From: Pseudomonadota bacterium
GTDB lineage: Bacteria > Pseudomonadota > Gammaproteobacteria > Burkholderiales > Burkholderiaceae_C
NCBI GenBank assembly: GCA_021798395.1
Contig: JAJZHS010000169.1
Span: 1 to 5,953, forward strand
Direction: 5' to 3'
DNA length: 5,953 bases
Shown here: one piece after another, positions 1-5,550 of the stretch
Position numbering within the stretch: the stretch's first letter is position 1
Layout of the letters: every line of letters starts with the position of its first letter
Made by a program: the position numbers and the translations under genes
The notes under the pieces: model-generated
Told to the model about the DNA's origin: nothing
The model's database searches: none
What the model saw: only the letters and a program-made list of their open reading frames with translations

Positions 1-434
1 TTCGAGTAATGGGTGAAGCGCGCGCCCATGCTCCACGGCGAGGACGCGAACCGGTGCAGCAGGCCGATCGAGTCGCCGAACTGGTACGCCGTGGCCATGC
101 CTTTGGGGCCGATGTAGGCCGACGACAGCAGGTTGGCGCCGATTCCGGCCTCGACCGCGTTGCGCGGGGTCATCCACCAGCGCACGATCGGCGTCAGGCC
201 GACGTGCCAGGTGGAGTCGCCGTCACGGCTGAAGCGCCCGGCCGACGCCTCCAGCACGACGTCGAACGGGTGCGCGCCGGGGGCCGACCGCCACACCGGC
301 GCCGACTGCCACGCCAGCGCCAGGTTGTGGGCGCCGTCGGCACCGCCCCACAGCGCGGTCCATTCGGCGGCGTGCGCCGGGGCCAGACCGAGCGCCAGGG
401 CGGTTGCGATCAACAGGCGGTGCGTGGCGGACAT
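1..434 (-). CDS. pagL: PagL-like lipid A 3-O-deacylase (acyloxyacyl hydrolase), C-terminus cut by window edge
   Basis: Only the first 144 codons are visible; the gene runs off the left edge. Residues 1-22 form a Sec signal peptide (a basic start, a hydrophobic stretch LLIATALALGLA, then a cleavage site after AHA), so the product is exported. The rest has the alternating pattern of an outer-membrane beta-barrel, with the family-type block EAGIGANLL (95-103), YQFGDSIGL (117-125) and GARFTHYS (137-144). H142 and S144 match the catalytic His-x-Ser of PagL, and the next codon begins AA, compatible with the usual Asn. Known PagL enzymes remove the 3-position acyl chain of lipid A in the outer membrane, which alters endotoxin recognition and envelope permeability. 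The start ATG is preceded by GGAG at 12-base spacing, rather long, and no alternative in-frame start is seen nearby. It lies 37 bases downstream of the M50 protease gene on the same strand and is probably the last visible gene of that operon. The family is fairly sure; activity cannot be confirmed without the C-terminus, which carries the third catalytic residue. Confidence 0.82.
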   Translation of the reverse strand, partial: MSATHRLLIATALALGLAPAHAAEWTALWGGADGAHNLALAWQSAPVWRSAPGAHPFDVVLEASAGRFSRDGDSTWHVGLTPIVRWWMTPRNAVEAGIGANLLSSAYIGPKGMATAYQFGDSIGLLHRFASSPWSMGARFTHYS

Positions 435-471
435 GATGGCAGCGTGCTCCGTAAGAGAGAGTGGGCGGGGT

Positions 472-1134
472 TCAGAACAGCAGCAGGCGCAACGGGCTGA
501 GCAGCACGTTGAGCAGGGTCTGGGTGATCTGCATCAGCGGCAGCAGCCAGAACGTGGTGATGACGTTGGTCAGCACCAGCGCCATGACGATGAAGAAGCC
601 GTAGGGCTCGATGCGCGACAGCGCGATGGCCTGCCGGATCGGCAACAGCCCGACCAGCACCCGGCCGCCGTCGAGCGGCGGCAGCGGGAACAGGTTGAAG
701 ACGAACATCACGATGTTGACGAGGATGCCGGCGCGCGCGACATCGTAGAAATAGACCTCGTCGACCCGACCGGCATGCAGCACGATGAGCGCGGCGCCCC
801 AAAGGAACGCCTGCAGGAAATTCGACAGCGGACCTGCCAGGGCGACCCAGACCATGTCGCGCTTGGGGTGGCGCAGCGCGCCGAAATTGACCGGAACCGG
901 CTTGGCGTAGCCGAACAGGAAGCTGCCTCCGGTCGCGAAGAACAGCACCAGCGGAACCAGGATGGTCCCGATCGGGTCGATATGGCGCACCGGGTTCAAC
1001 GTCACGCGTCCCATCATGTAGGCGCTGTTGTCGCCGAGCTGGCGCGCCATCCAGCCGTGCGCGGCTTCGTGCACGGTGATGGCGAACAGCACCGGAAGCG
1101 CGTAGACGGTGAATGCCTGGATCAGTTGGTCCAT
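472..1134 (-). CDS. Site-2 protease family (peptidase M50) membrane metalloprotease
   Basis: This is a 220-residue, strongly hydrophobic protein with both hallmarks of intramembrane zinc proteases. The zinc site HEAAH spans residues 22-26 inside the first membrane segment. The second motif NLFPLPPLDGGR (147-158) supplies the third zinc ligand, D155. Membrane segments are likely around 7-27, 53-70, 93-120, 134-158 and 178-200. It is the short form, without the PDZ domain of RseP, and has the length usual for the compact S2P-like family found next to yciO-type genes in proteobacteria. Such enzymes cleave transmembrane substrates within the inner membrane; the substrate of this subgroup is not known to me. 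It starts 22 bases after the yciO stop, with GAGG about 12 bases upstream of the ATG, so it is probably co-transcribed. In related genomes I would expect trpS downstream; here the next gene is PagL-like instead. The family call is firm and the physiological role is open. Confidence 0.93.
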   Translation of the reverse strand: MDQLIQAFTVYALPVLFAITVHEAAHGWMARQLGDNSAYMMGRVTLNPVRHIDPIGTILVPLVLFFATGGSFLFGYAKPVPVNFGALRHPKRDMVWVALAGPLSNFLQAFLWGAALIVLHAGRVDEVYFYDVARAGILVNIVMFVFNLFPLPPLDGGRVLVGLLPIRQAIALSRIEPYGFFIVMALVLTNVITTFWLLPLMQITQTLLNVLLSPLRLLLF

Positions 1135-1156
1135 GTCGGATGGGGCCTCGTGGGGG

Positions 1157-1792
1157 TCATGCCTCGGCCTGCAGGCCGAGCGGCTCGAGCGCGCCGCGAC
1201 CGAGCCGGATCACGGCCGGTGGCTGGCTGCACAGGTCGATGACGGTCGTCGGCTGCTGCGGACAGCCGCCGGCGTCGAGCACCAGGTCGATGTGCTTTTC
1301 CAGCGCTGCGCGGATGGCTTCGGGGTCGTTCAGCGGCGCGTCGGCGCCGGGCAGAATCAGCGTGGTCGCCAGCAGGGGCTGGCCCAGTTCGGCAAGCAGC
1401 GCCAGCGTCACGGCATGGTCGGGAACGCGCACGCCGATGGTTTTGCGCGACGGATGCGACAGTCGGCGCGGAACCTCGCGCGTGGCCTCGAGAATGAAGG
1501 TATAGGGGCCCGGGGTTGCGGCGCGCAGCAGGCGGAATTGGCGGTTGTCGACGACCGCGTAGGCGCCGAGCTCGGACAGGTCGCTGCACAGCAAGGTGAG
1601 GTGGTGCTTGGCGTCGACCTGGCGGATGCGGCGCAGCCGCTCGGCCGCGGCCTTGTCGTCGAGGTGGCAGACGAGGGCGTACGACGAGTCGGTCGGCACC
1701 GCGGCGATGCCGCCGCCGTGCACGATCGCGCACGCCTGCTTGATCAGGCGCGGCTGCGGATTGTCGGGGTGGATGTGGAAGTATTGGGCCAT
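1157..1792 (-). CDS. yciO: YciO, paralogue of the Sua5/TsaC (YrdC-domain) family
   Basis: The 211 residues form a single YrdC domain and resemble E. coli YciO along the whole length. The start MAQYFHIHPDNPQPRLI is close to the E. coli YciO N-terminus. The nucleotide/threonine-pocket motif PTDSSYAL is at 33-40, followed by RIRQ (55-58), TPGPYTFIL (93-101), EVPRR (106-110), RKTIGVRVP (116-124) and QQPTTVIDL (179-187). Family members Sua5 and TsaC make threonylcarbamoyl-AMP from threonine, bicarbonate and ATP for the t6A37 modification of tRNA. YciO is a separate branch whose physiological role is not settled, and automatic annotation often labels it L-threonylcarbamoyladenylate synthase. No Sua5-type C-terminal domain is present. 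It starts 22 bases after the PHP gene stop; the same pairing with a YciV-type gene is known in E. coli. No clear Shine-Dalgarno precedes the ATG, which suits translation coupled to the upstream gene. The assignment to the YciO branch is confident; its function as a tRNA enzyme is uncertain. Confidence 0.93.
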   Translation of the reverse strand: MAQYFHIHPDNPQPRLIKQACAIVHGGGIAAVPTDSSYALVCHLDDKAAAERLRRIRQVDAKHHLTLLCSDLSELGAYAVVDNRQFRLLRAATPGPYTFILEATREVPRRLSHPSRKTIGVRVPDHAVTLALLAELGQPLLATTLILPGADAPLNDPEAIRAALEKHIDLVLDAGGCPQQPTTVIDLCSQPPAVIRLGRGALEPLGLQAEA

Positions 1793-1814
1793 GGCGTTGT
1801 CGACGCGGCGCGGG

Positions 1815-2660
1815 TCAGGCGAACAGTTCCCATACCGGCGCCACCCCGGAAGGCAGCGGCGGCAGTCGACCCAGGTCGCAGCGGCTTTCCAGCGGGCTGT
1901 GGAAATCCGAGCCGCGCGACGCGCGCAAGCCGAACTCGGTGGCGATGCCGGCGTACTTGCGCTGGTCGCCGCTGCCGTGGCTGGCCGTGACGACTTCGAC
2001 GCCGCTGCCGCCGAGTTCGGTGAAGGCTTCGAACAGACCCCATTCCTCGGTCGACGTGAAGTGGTAGCGCGCCGGATGCGCGATCACCGCGTGGCCGCCG
2101 GCGCCGCGGATCCATCCCACGGCGTCGCGCAGCGTGGCCCAGGCGTGCGCGACGTAGCCGGGCTTGCCCGGCGTGAGAAAGCGGGTGAACACCTCCTGGG
2201 TGCTTGCGCACACGCGCCGCTCGACGAGCAGGCGGGCGAAGTGCGTGCGCGACAGCAGCGCCGGGTTGCCGGCCAGCCGCACCGCGCCGGCGTAGGCGTC
2301 GCCGATCCCGACCTGGCGTTCGAGTTCGGCGGCGATGCGCCGGGCGCGCTGTTCGCGGCCGGCGCGCACCTGCTGCAGGCCGTCGCGCAACACCGCGTCG
2401 GCCGCGTCGACGTCGAGGCCGACGACGTGCACCGTCTGGTCGCCGACCGACACCGAGATTTCGACTCCGGCGACGAAACGCAGACCGCAGTCGCGCGCTG
2501 CCGCTGCCGCTTCGTCGAGCCCGTCGGCCTCGTCGTGGTCGGTCAGGGCCCACAGCTGCACGCCGTTGGCGTGCGCGCGCCGCGCCAGCAGCGTCGGACT
2601 CAGGGTGCCGTCGGAGCGGGTCGAATGGCTGTGCAGGTCGGCGTTGAGCGCGGTGGGCAT
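1815..2660 (-). CDS. rnm: PHP-domain 3',5'-nucleoside bisphosphate phosphatase / 5'-3' exonuclease (YciV/RNase AM family)
   Basis: This is a 281-residue PHP protein with all metal-binding motifs: DLHSHS (8-13; H10, H12), D17, TDHD (40-43), GVEIS (66-70; E67), RTHFA (138-142; H140), IAHPAR (193-198; H195), H228, and SDFH (251-254; D252, H254). Length and C-terminal layout match E. coli YciV (also rnm, formerly trpH), including the ASRGSDFHSP block and the final VAPVWELF. Characterised members hydrolyse 3',5'-nucleoside bisphosphates such as pAp and act as a 5'-3' exonuclease on short RNA and on the 5' ends of rRNA precursors, using a trinuclear metal centre in the cytoplasm. It is the first gene of the leftward operon, followed after 22 bases by yciO. 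A TAGAAT -10 element lies only six bases before the ATG, so transcription may begin at or next to the start codon; no Shine-Dalgarno is visible. Family certain; the exact substrate is inferred from E. coli and Chromobacterium relatives. Confidence 0.95.
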   Translation of the reverse strand: MPTALNADLHSHSTRSDGTLSPTLLARRAHANGVQLWALTDHDEADGLDEAAAAARDCGLRFVAGVEISVSVGDQTVHVVGLDVDAADAVLRDGLQQVRAGREQRARRIAAELERQVGIGDAYAGAVRLAGNPALLSRTHFARLLVERRVCASTQEVFTRFLTPGKPGYVAHAWATLRDAVGWIRGAGGHAVIAHPARYHFTSTEEWGLFEAFTELGGSGVEVVTASHGSGDQRKYAGIATEFGLRASRGSDFHSPLESRCDLGRLPPLPSGVAPVWELFA

Positions 2661-2666
2661 GGCTGC

Positions 2667-2672
2667 ATTCTA
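2667..2672 (-). promoter_or_regulatory. Candidate -10 box (TAGAAT) of the PHP-yciO-M50-pagL operon
   Basis: Read leftward, TAGAAT matches 5 of 6 bases of the sigma-70 -10 consensus and stands out in very GC-rich DNA. Only six bases separate it from the ATG, which would place the transcription start at about the A of the start codon and give a leaderless mRNA. No recognisable -35 box is present 17 bases upstream, where the palindrome lies instead. Confidence 0.45.
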
Positions 2673-2683
2673 GGGTGGTGCTT

Positions 2684-2699
2684 CCCGCGGCGCCGCGGG
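2684..2699. repeat. Perfect 16-bp palindrome in the divergent promoter region
   Basis: CCCGCGGCGCCGCGGG is its own reverse complement. It lies between the leftward TAGAAT box (2667-2672) and the rightward TAGTAT box (2705-2710), so it occupies the -35/spacer region of both divergent promoters. It could be an operator for a dimeric regulator or a hairpin. In DNA of this GC content a chance palindrome made only of G and C is also possible. Confidence 0.5.
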
Positions 2700-2704
2700 C
2701 GGGG

Positions 2705-2710
2705 TAGTAT
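2705..2710 (+). promoter_or_regulatory. Candidate -10 box (TAGTAT) for the ybaK-plsY operon
   Basis: TAGTAT matches 4 of 6 consensus bases, including the key A2 and T6. It is the AT-rich spot nearest the ybaK start at a sensible distance, giving an expected leader of about 15 bases. It is followed directly by GCGCG, the same arrangement seen before murB (GATAATGCGCG). No clear -35 box was found; the upstream bases are the palindrome. Confidence 0.35.
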
Positions 2711-2731
2711 GCGCGGCTGTTCGCTCCCGCC

Positions 2732-3265
2732 ATGCGCAAGACTCACGTCACGGAAACCCCCGCCACCACCTGGCTGCGTCGGCACGGCTGCGCCTTCACC
2801 GTGCACAGCTACGACTACGTCGCGCACGGCGGCGCGGCCTGGGGCGCGCAGTGCCTGGGGCTCGACCCGCACGTCGTGGTCAAGACCCTGATCATGCAGG
2901 ACGACGCCGCGCGGCCGCTGGTCGTGCTGATGCACGGAGACTGCGAGGTCTCGACCAAGCAGCTCGCGCGCGCGCTGGACGTCAAGTCGGTGCGGCCCTG
3001 CGACCCCGAGGTGGCGCAGCGCCACAGCGGCTATCAGGTCGGCGGCACCTCGCCGTTCGCGCTGCGCAGGGCGATGACGATCCACGTCGAGGCGTCGGTG
3101 CTCGCGCTCGATCGCATCTACGTCAACGGCGGCCGCCGCGGCCTGCTGCTCGGCATCGCGCCGTCGCTGCTCAGCGAACACCTGGACGCGCGCATCGTGC
3201 ACTGCGCGCTGGCCCCTTCTGCTTCTGCCGCTCCTTCCGACCGCGCTGCGGGAAACGTACGATGA
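2732..3265 (+). CDS. ybaK: YbaK/EbsC-family aminoacyl-tRNA deacylase (Cys-tRNA(Pro) deacylase type)
   Basis: The 177-residue protein is a single YbaK/ProX editing domain. The essential lysine is K51 in VVVKTL (48-53), aligned with K46 of E. coli YbaK. Other family marks are LDVKSVRPCDPEVAQRHSGY (82-101), GGTSPF (104-109) and IYVNGGRRGLLL (129-140). These proteins act in trans in the cytoplasm and hydrolyse mischarged tRNA, typically Cys-tRNA(Pro) made in error by ProRS. The loop after GGTSP reads FALRR rather than the LG of E. coli, so the tRNA specificity may differ, and it could be another member of the deacylase superfamily. Residues about 160-177 form a short Ala/Ser-rich tail that looks dispensable. 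No Shine-Dalgarno is evident before the ATG. The last codon overlaps the plsY start as ATGA, implying coupled translation. Family assignment strong, substrate inferred. Confidence 0.9.
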   Translation: MRKTHVTETPATTWLRRHGCAFTVHSYDYVAHGGAAWGAQCLGLDPHVVVKTLIMQDDAARPLVVLMHGDCEVSTKQLARALDVKSVRPCDPEVAQRHSGYQVGGTSPFALRRAMTIHVEASVLALDRIYVNGGRRGLLLGIAPSLLSEHLDARIVHCALAPSASAAPSDRAAGNVR

Positions 3266-3885
3266 ATCCCCTGATCGCATTGCTTGCGGCGCTGGCCGCG
3301 TACCTGCTCGGCTCAGTCGCCTTCGCCATCGTCGTGAGCCGGGCGATGGGCCTGGCCGATCCGCGCAGCTTCGGCTCGCACAATCCGGGCGCCACCAACG
3401 TGCTGCGCAGCGGCAGCAAGTCGGCCGCGGTGCTGACCCTGCTGCTCGACGCGGCCAAAGGCTGGCTGGCGGTGTGGCTGGCGACGCGCGCGCAGGCGCA
3501 CGGCGCGCTCGACGCCGCGGCCGTGCCGCTGGTGGCGCTGGCCGTGTTCCTCGGCCACCTCTATCCGGTCTTTTTCCGCTTCAAGGGCGGCAAGGGCGTG
3601 GCCACCGCGGCCGGCGTGCTGCTGGCGGTCAACCCCTGGCTGGGCCTGGCCACCGTGGCGACCTGGCTGATCGTGGCGCTGTTCAGCCGCTATTCGTCCC
3701 TCGCCGCGCTGGCCGCGGCGGCGTTCGCGCCGGTGTACTACGAGTTCGGCGCCGGCCTGGCGTGGCCGCGCGCGCCGGCCGTGCTGCCGGCGGTGTGCGT
3801 GATCGCGCTGCTCATCGTCTGGCGCCATCGCGGCAACGTCGCCAAGCTGCTGGCGGGAACCGAGCCCCGCATCGGTGGGCGCTGA
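3262..3885 (+). CDS. plsY: PlsY, acyl-phosphate:glycerol-3-phosphate acyltransferase
   Basis: This 207-residue integral membrane protein is the usual length for PlsY and carries its three conserved cytoplasmic motifs: SFGSHNPGATNVLR (36-49), the glycerol-3-phosphate-binding glycine loop FKGGKG (107-112), and HRGNVAKLLAGTEPRIG (189-205). Hydrophobic segments lie around 3-25, 54-75, 86-104, 115-143, 146-165 and 172-187. PlsY transfers an acyl chain from acyl-phosphate to the sn-1 position of glycerol-3-phosphate, the first committed step of phospholipid synthesis in the inner membrane, as the partner of PlsX. The start at 3262 was chosen because it gives the normal PlsY N-terminus (MNPLIALLAALAAYLLGSVAFA) and overlaps the ybaK stop by four bases; GGGAAA seven to twelve bases upstream may serve as ribosome site. 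The frame is open further upstream, but that part encodes only an arginine-rich shadow of ybaK. It converges on yajQ. Confidence 0.96.
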   Translation: MNPLIALLAALAAYLLGSVAFAIVVSRAMGLADPRSFGSHNPGATNVLRSGSKSAAVLTLLLDAAKGWLAVWLATRAQAHGALDAAAVPLVALAVFLGHLYPVFFRFKGGKGVATAAGVLLAVNPWLGLATVATWLIVALFSRYSSLAALAAAAFAPVYYEFGAGLAWPRAPAVLPAVCVIALLIVWRHRGNVAKLLAGTEPRIGGR

Positions 3886-3927
3886 CGCGGCGCGTTGCGC
3901 GCGCAGGCGTCCCGCGCGCACGCGTCA
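3883..3927. terminator. Interrupted inverted repeat spanning the plsY/yajQ convergent gap, possible shared 3'-end hairpin
   Basis: TGACGCG (3883-3889) pairs with CGCGTCA (3921-3927), and TGCGCGC (3896-3902) pairs with GCGCGCA (3914-3920). A 6-base bulge sits on the left and an 11-base loop in the centre. The outer arms contain both stop codons: TGA of plsY, and TGA of yajQ on the other strand. There is no T-tract on either side, so it is not a classical Rho-independent terminator; it may stabilise 3' ends or assist termination of both converging transcripts. Confidence 0.45.
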
Positions 3928-4410
3928 GTCGCGGAAATTGGTGTAGCTCAGCGGCGCGTCGTCGATGCGCTGGCGAAGCAGCGCGATCGCCGCTTGCAGG
4001 TCGTCCCGTTTCGCGCCGCTGACGCGGACCACGTCGCCCTGGATCGACGACTGCACCTTCAGCTTGGCGTCCTTCAACGCCGTGCCGATGCGCTTGGCCA
4101 TGTCCTGCGGGATTCCCGACTTCACGGTGATCGCCTGCTTGAGCTTGTCGCCGCCGATGGTCTCGGGCTTGGCCGCGTCGAGGAAGCGCAGGTCGACGTT
4201 GCGCTTGGCCATTTTGCCGTGGAGCACGTCGCGCACCTGGCCGAGCTGGAAGTCGCTGTCGGCCCAGACCGTGATGACCTTGTCGGCCAGCTCGACGCGG
4301 GCCGAAGTGCCCTTGAAATCGAAACGGGTGGTGATTTCCTTGATCGTCTGCTCGACGGCGTTGCGCACTTCGATCAGGTTCGGTTCGAGGACGGTGTCGA
4401 ATGAGGGCAT
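3925..4410 (-). CDS. yajQ: YajQ family protein (UPF0234/DUF520), nucleotide/c-di-GMP-binding
   Basis: The 161 residues match YajQ from end to end: MPSFD at the N-terminus, ITTRFDFKG (26-34), DSDFQLGQVRDVL (51-63), KLKVQSSIQGDVVRVSGAKRDDLQAAI (115-141) and the family-typical end YTNFRD (156-161). The length is the family norm and nothing is missing. The fold is two ferredoxin-like domains. Family members bind nucleotides, and the Xanthomonas orthologue has been described as a c-di-GMP effector that acts with a LysR-type regulator; whether that holds here cannot be read from the sequence. It is a soluble cytoplasmic protein. It diverges from murB across 50 bases and converges on plsY across 39 bases, so it appears to be a single-gene unit. 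No Shine-Dalgarno is visible before the ATG. Confidence 0.96.
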   Translation of the reverse strand: MPSFDTVLEPNLIEVRNAVEQTIKEITTRFDFKGTSARVELADKVITVWADSDFQLGQVRDVLHGKMAKRNVDLRFLDAAKPETIGGDKLKQAITVKSGIPQDMAKRIGTALKDAKLKVQSSIQGDVVRVSGAKRDDLQAAIALLRQRIDDAPLSYTNFRD

Positions 4411-4427
4411 CGTGGAAGTCCGGCGGG

Positions 4428-4433
4428 GATAAT
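4428..4433 (+). promoter_or_regulatory. Candidate -10 box (GATAAT) of murB
   Basis: GATAAT matches 5 of 6 consensus bases and lies 27 bases before the murB ATG, predicting a leader of about 20 bases. The leader region holds TGCGC-GTTT-GCGCA (4433-4446). The opposite strand at nearly the same place reads CATTAT, a weaker -10 candidate for yajQ, so the two divergent promoters may overlap. No good -35 box was found at 16-18 bases. Confidence 0.4.
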
Positions 4434-4460
4434 GCGCGTTTGCGCAACCGACCCGATTGT

Positions 4461-5477
4461 ATGGACCTGAAGCTCGAACACGACGTCGCGCTCGACGCGA
4501 TGAACACCTTCGGCGTGGCCGCGCGCGCCGCGCGCCTGGTGCGCGTGCACGACGCGCGCGACGTGCGCCGCCTGGTCGACGATCCGCAGCTGGGCGTGGC
4601 GCCGAAGCTGGTCCTGGGCGGAGGCAGCAACCTGCTGCTCACGCGCGACCCGGCGCAACTGGTGGTCAAGGTCGAGATCGGCGGCGTGCGGGTGCTGCGC
4701 GACGAAGCGGCCGGCTGCATCGTCGAAGCCGGCGCCGGAGTGCGCTGGCACGATCTGGTGTGCTGGGCGCTGCAGCACGGCCTGCCCGGGCTGGAAAACC
4801 TGGCGCTGATTCCCGGCACCGTCGGTGCCGCGCCGGTGCAGAACATCGGCGCCTACGGCGTCGAACTGGTCGATCGCTTCGAATCGCTCGACGCGGTCGA
4901 CCTGACCACCGGGCGCGAGGTCACGCTGGGTGCGGCGGCTTGCCGCTTCGGCTATCGCGACAGCCTGTTCAAGCATGAACTGGCGGGCAAGTCGGTGATC
5001 ACCCGAGTGCGCGTGCGGCTGCCGCGGCCATGGGCGCCGCAGATCGGTTACGCCGACCTGGCGCGCCGTTTCGCGCACGCGCCGGCGCCCGACGCGCAGC
5101 AGGTGTTCGACGCGGTGTGCGCGATCCGGCGCGCCAAGCTGCCGGATCCGGCGCTGCTGGGCAATGCCGGCAGCTTTTTCAAGAATCCGGTGGTCAACAA
5201 GACCATCCGCAACGAGATTCTTCAGGAATACCCGGAAATCGTCAGCTATCCGCTCTCCGACGGCACCTTCAAGCTGGCCGCGGCGTGGATGATCGACGCC
5301 TGCGGCTGGAAAGGCCGCGCGCTGGGGCGCGCGGCGGTCGACGCGCGCCATGCCCTGGTGCTGGTCAACCTGGGGGGCGCCAGCGGCGCCGAGGTGGTCG
5401 CGCTGGCCGAAGCGGTGCGCGCGGCGGTCCGCAGCAAGTTCGGCATCGAGCTCGACTACGAGCCGGTCGTGGTCTGA
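4461..5477 (+). CDS. murB: MurB, UDP-N-acetylenolpyruvoylglucosamine reductase (type I)
   Basis: This 338-residue flavoenzyme reduces UDP-GlcNAc-enolpyruvate with NADPH to UDP-MurNAc, the second committed step of peptidoglycan precursor synthesis in the cytoplasm. The FAD-binding domain shows NTFGVAARA (15-23), VLGGGSNLLL (51-60) and PGTVGAAPVQNIGAYGVE (118-135). The substrate domain shows CRFGYRDSLFK (161-171) with R166, AKLPDP (225-230), and GNAGSFFKNP (234-243) in which S238 matches the proton-donating serine of E. coli MurB. The C-terminal LDYEP gives E334 for the third catalytic residue. The intact Tyr-loop region FGYRDSLFK and the overall length mark type I. Compared with E. coli MurB it ends a few residues after the catalytic Glu. 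The start at 4461 is preferred to an in-frame ATG 60 bases upstream, because the added residues are unlike MurB and that ATG lies inside the yajQ coding region. No strong Shine-Dalgarno precedes it. It stands alone here, not in the dcw cluster. Confidence 0.96.
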   Translation: MDLKLEHDVALDAMNTFGVAARAARLVRVHDARDVRRLVDDPQLGVAPKLVLGGGSNLLLTRDPAQLVVKVEIGGVRVLRDEAAGCIVEAGAGVRWHDLVCWALQHGLPGLENLALIPGTVGAAPVQNIGAYGVELVDRFESLDAVDLTTGREVTLGAAACRFGYRDSLFKHELAGKSVITRVRVRLPRPWAPQIGYADLARRFAHAPAPDAQQVFDAVCAIRRAKLPDPALLGNAGSFFKNPVVNKTIRNEILQEYPEIVSYPLSDGTFKLAAAWMIDACGWKGRALGRAAVDARHALVLVNLGGASGAEVVALAEAVRAAVRSKFGIELDYEPVVV

Positions 5478-5501
5478 ACGCGGCGGCGCGCGGCCGGAGC
5501 G

Positions 5502-5525
5502 AAAAAAAGGGCGCCGAAGCGCCCT
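5502..5525 (-). terminator. Rho-independent terminator of the sulfurtransferase gene
   Basis: Read on the minus strand, AGGGCGC-TTCG-GCGCCCT forms a seven-pair, GC-rich stem closed by the very stable UUCG tetraloop, and it continues directly into a run of seven T (one pairs in the stem). It starts 25 bases after the sulfurtransferase stop. On the plus strand the A-run precedes the hairpin and no T-run follows, so it does not serve murB in the classical way. Confidence 0.9.
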
Positions 5526-5550
5526 CCGCGCGGCGCGCAGCCGCGGCGCG

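Noticed and set aside
133..1242. Long plus-strand open frame (369 codons) opposite the PagL-like and M50 genes
   Set aside because: It is antisense to two genes with clear motifs, is rich in Gln, Arg and His as expected of a GC-rich shadow frame, and shows no domain.
1596..2891. Plus-strand open frame of 431 codons opposite yciO and the PHP gene
   Set aside because: It crosses several real genes and the divergent promoter and has no recognisable motif; long antisense frames are expected at this GC content.
2851..3261. N-terminal extension of the plsY frame inside ybaK
   Set aside because: The extension encodes an arginine-rich out-of-frame copy of ybaK, whereas the ATG at 3262 gives the normal PlsY N-terminus and an ATGA overlap.
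4401..4460. Upstream ATG start for murB, adding 20 residues
   Set aside because: The extra residues are unlike MurB, the start lies within the yajQ coding region on the other strand, and the candidate -10 box lies downstream of it.
4374..5351. Minus-strand open frame of 325 codons opposite murB
   Set aside because: Its composition (Arg, Gln, Ala, Val, His) mirrors the murB codons and no family is recognisable; murB on the other strand is complete.
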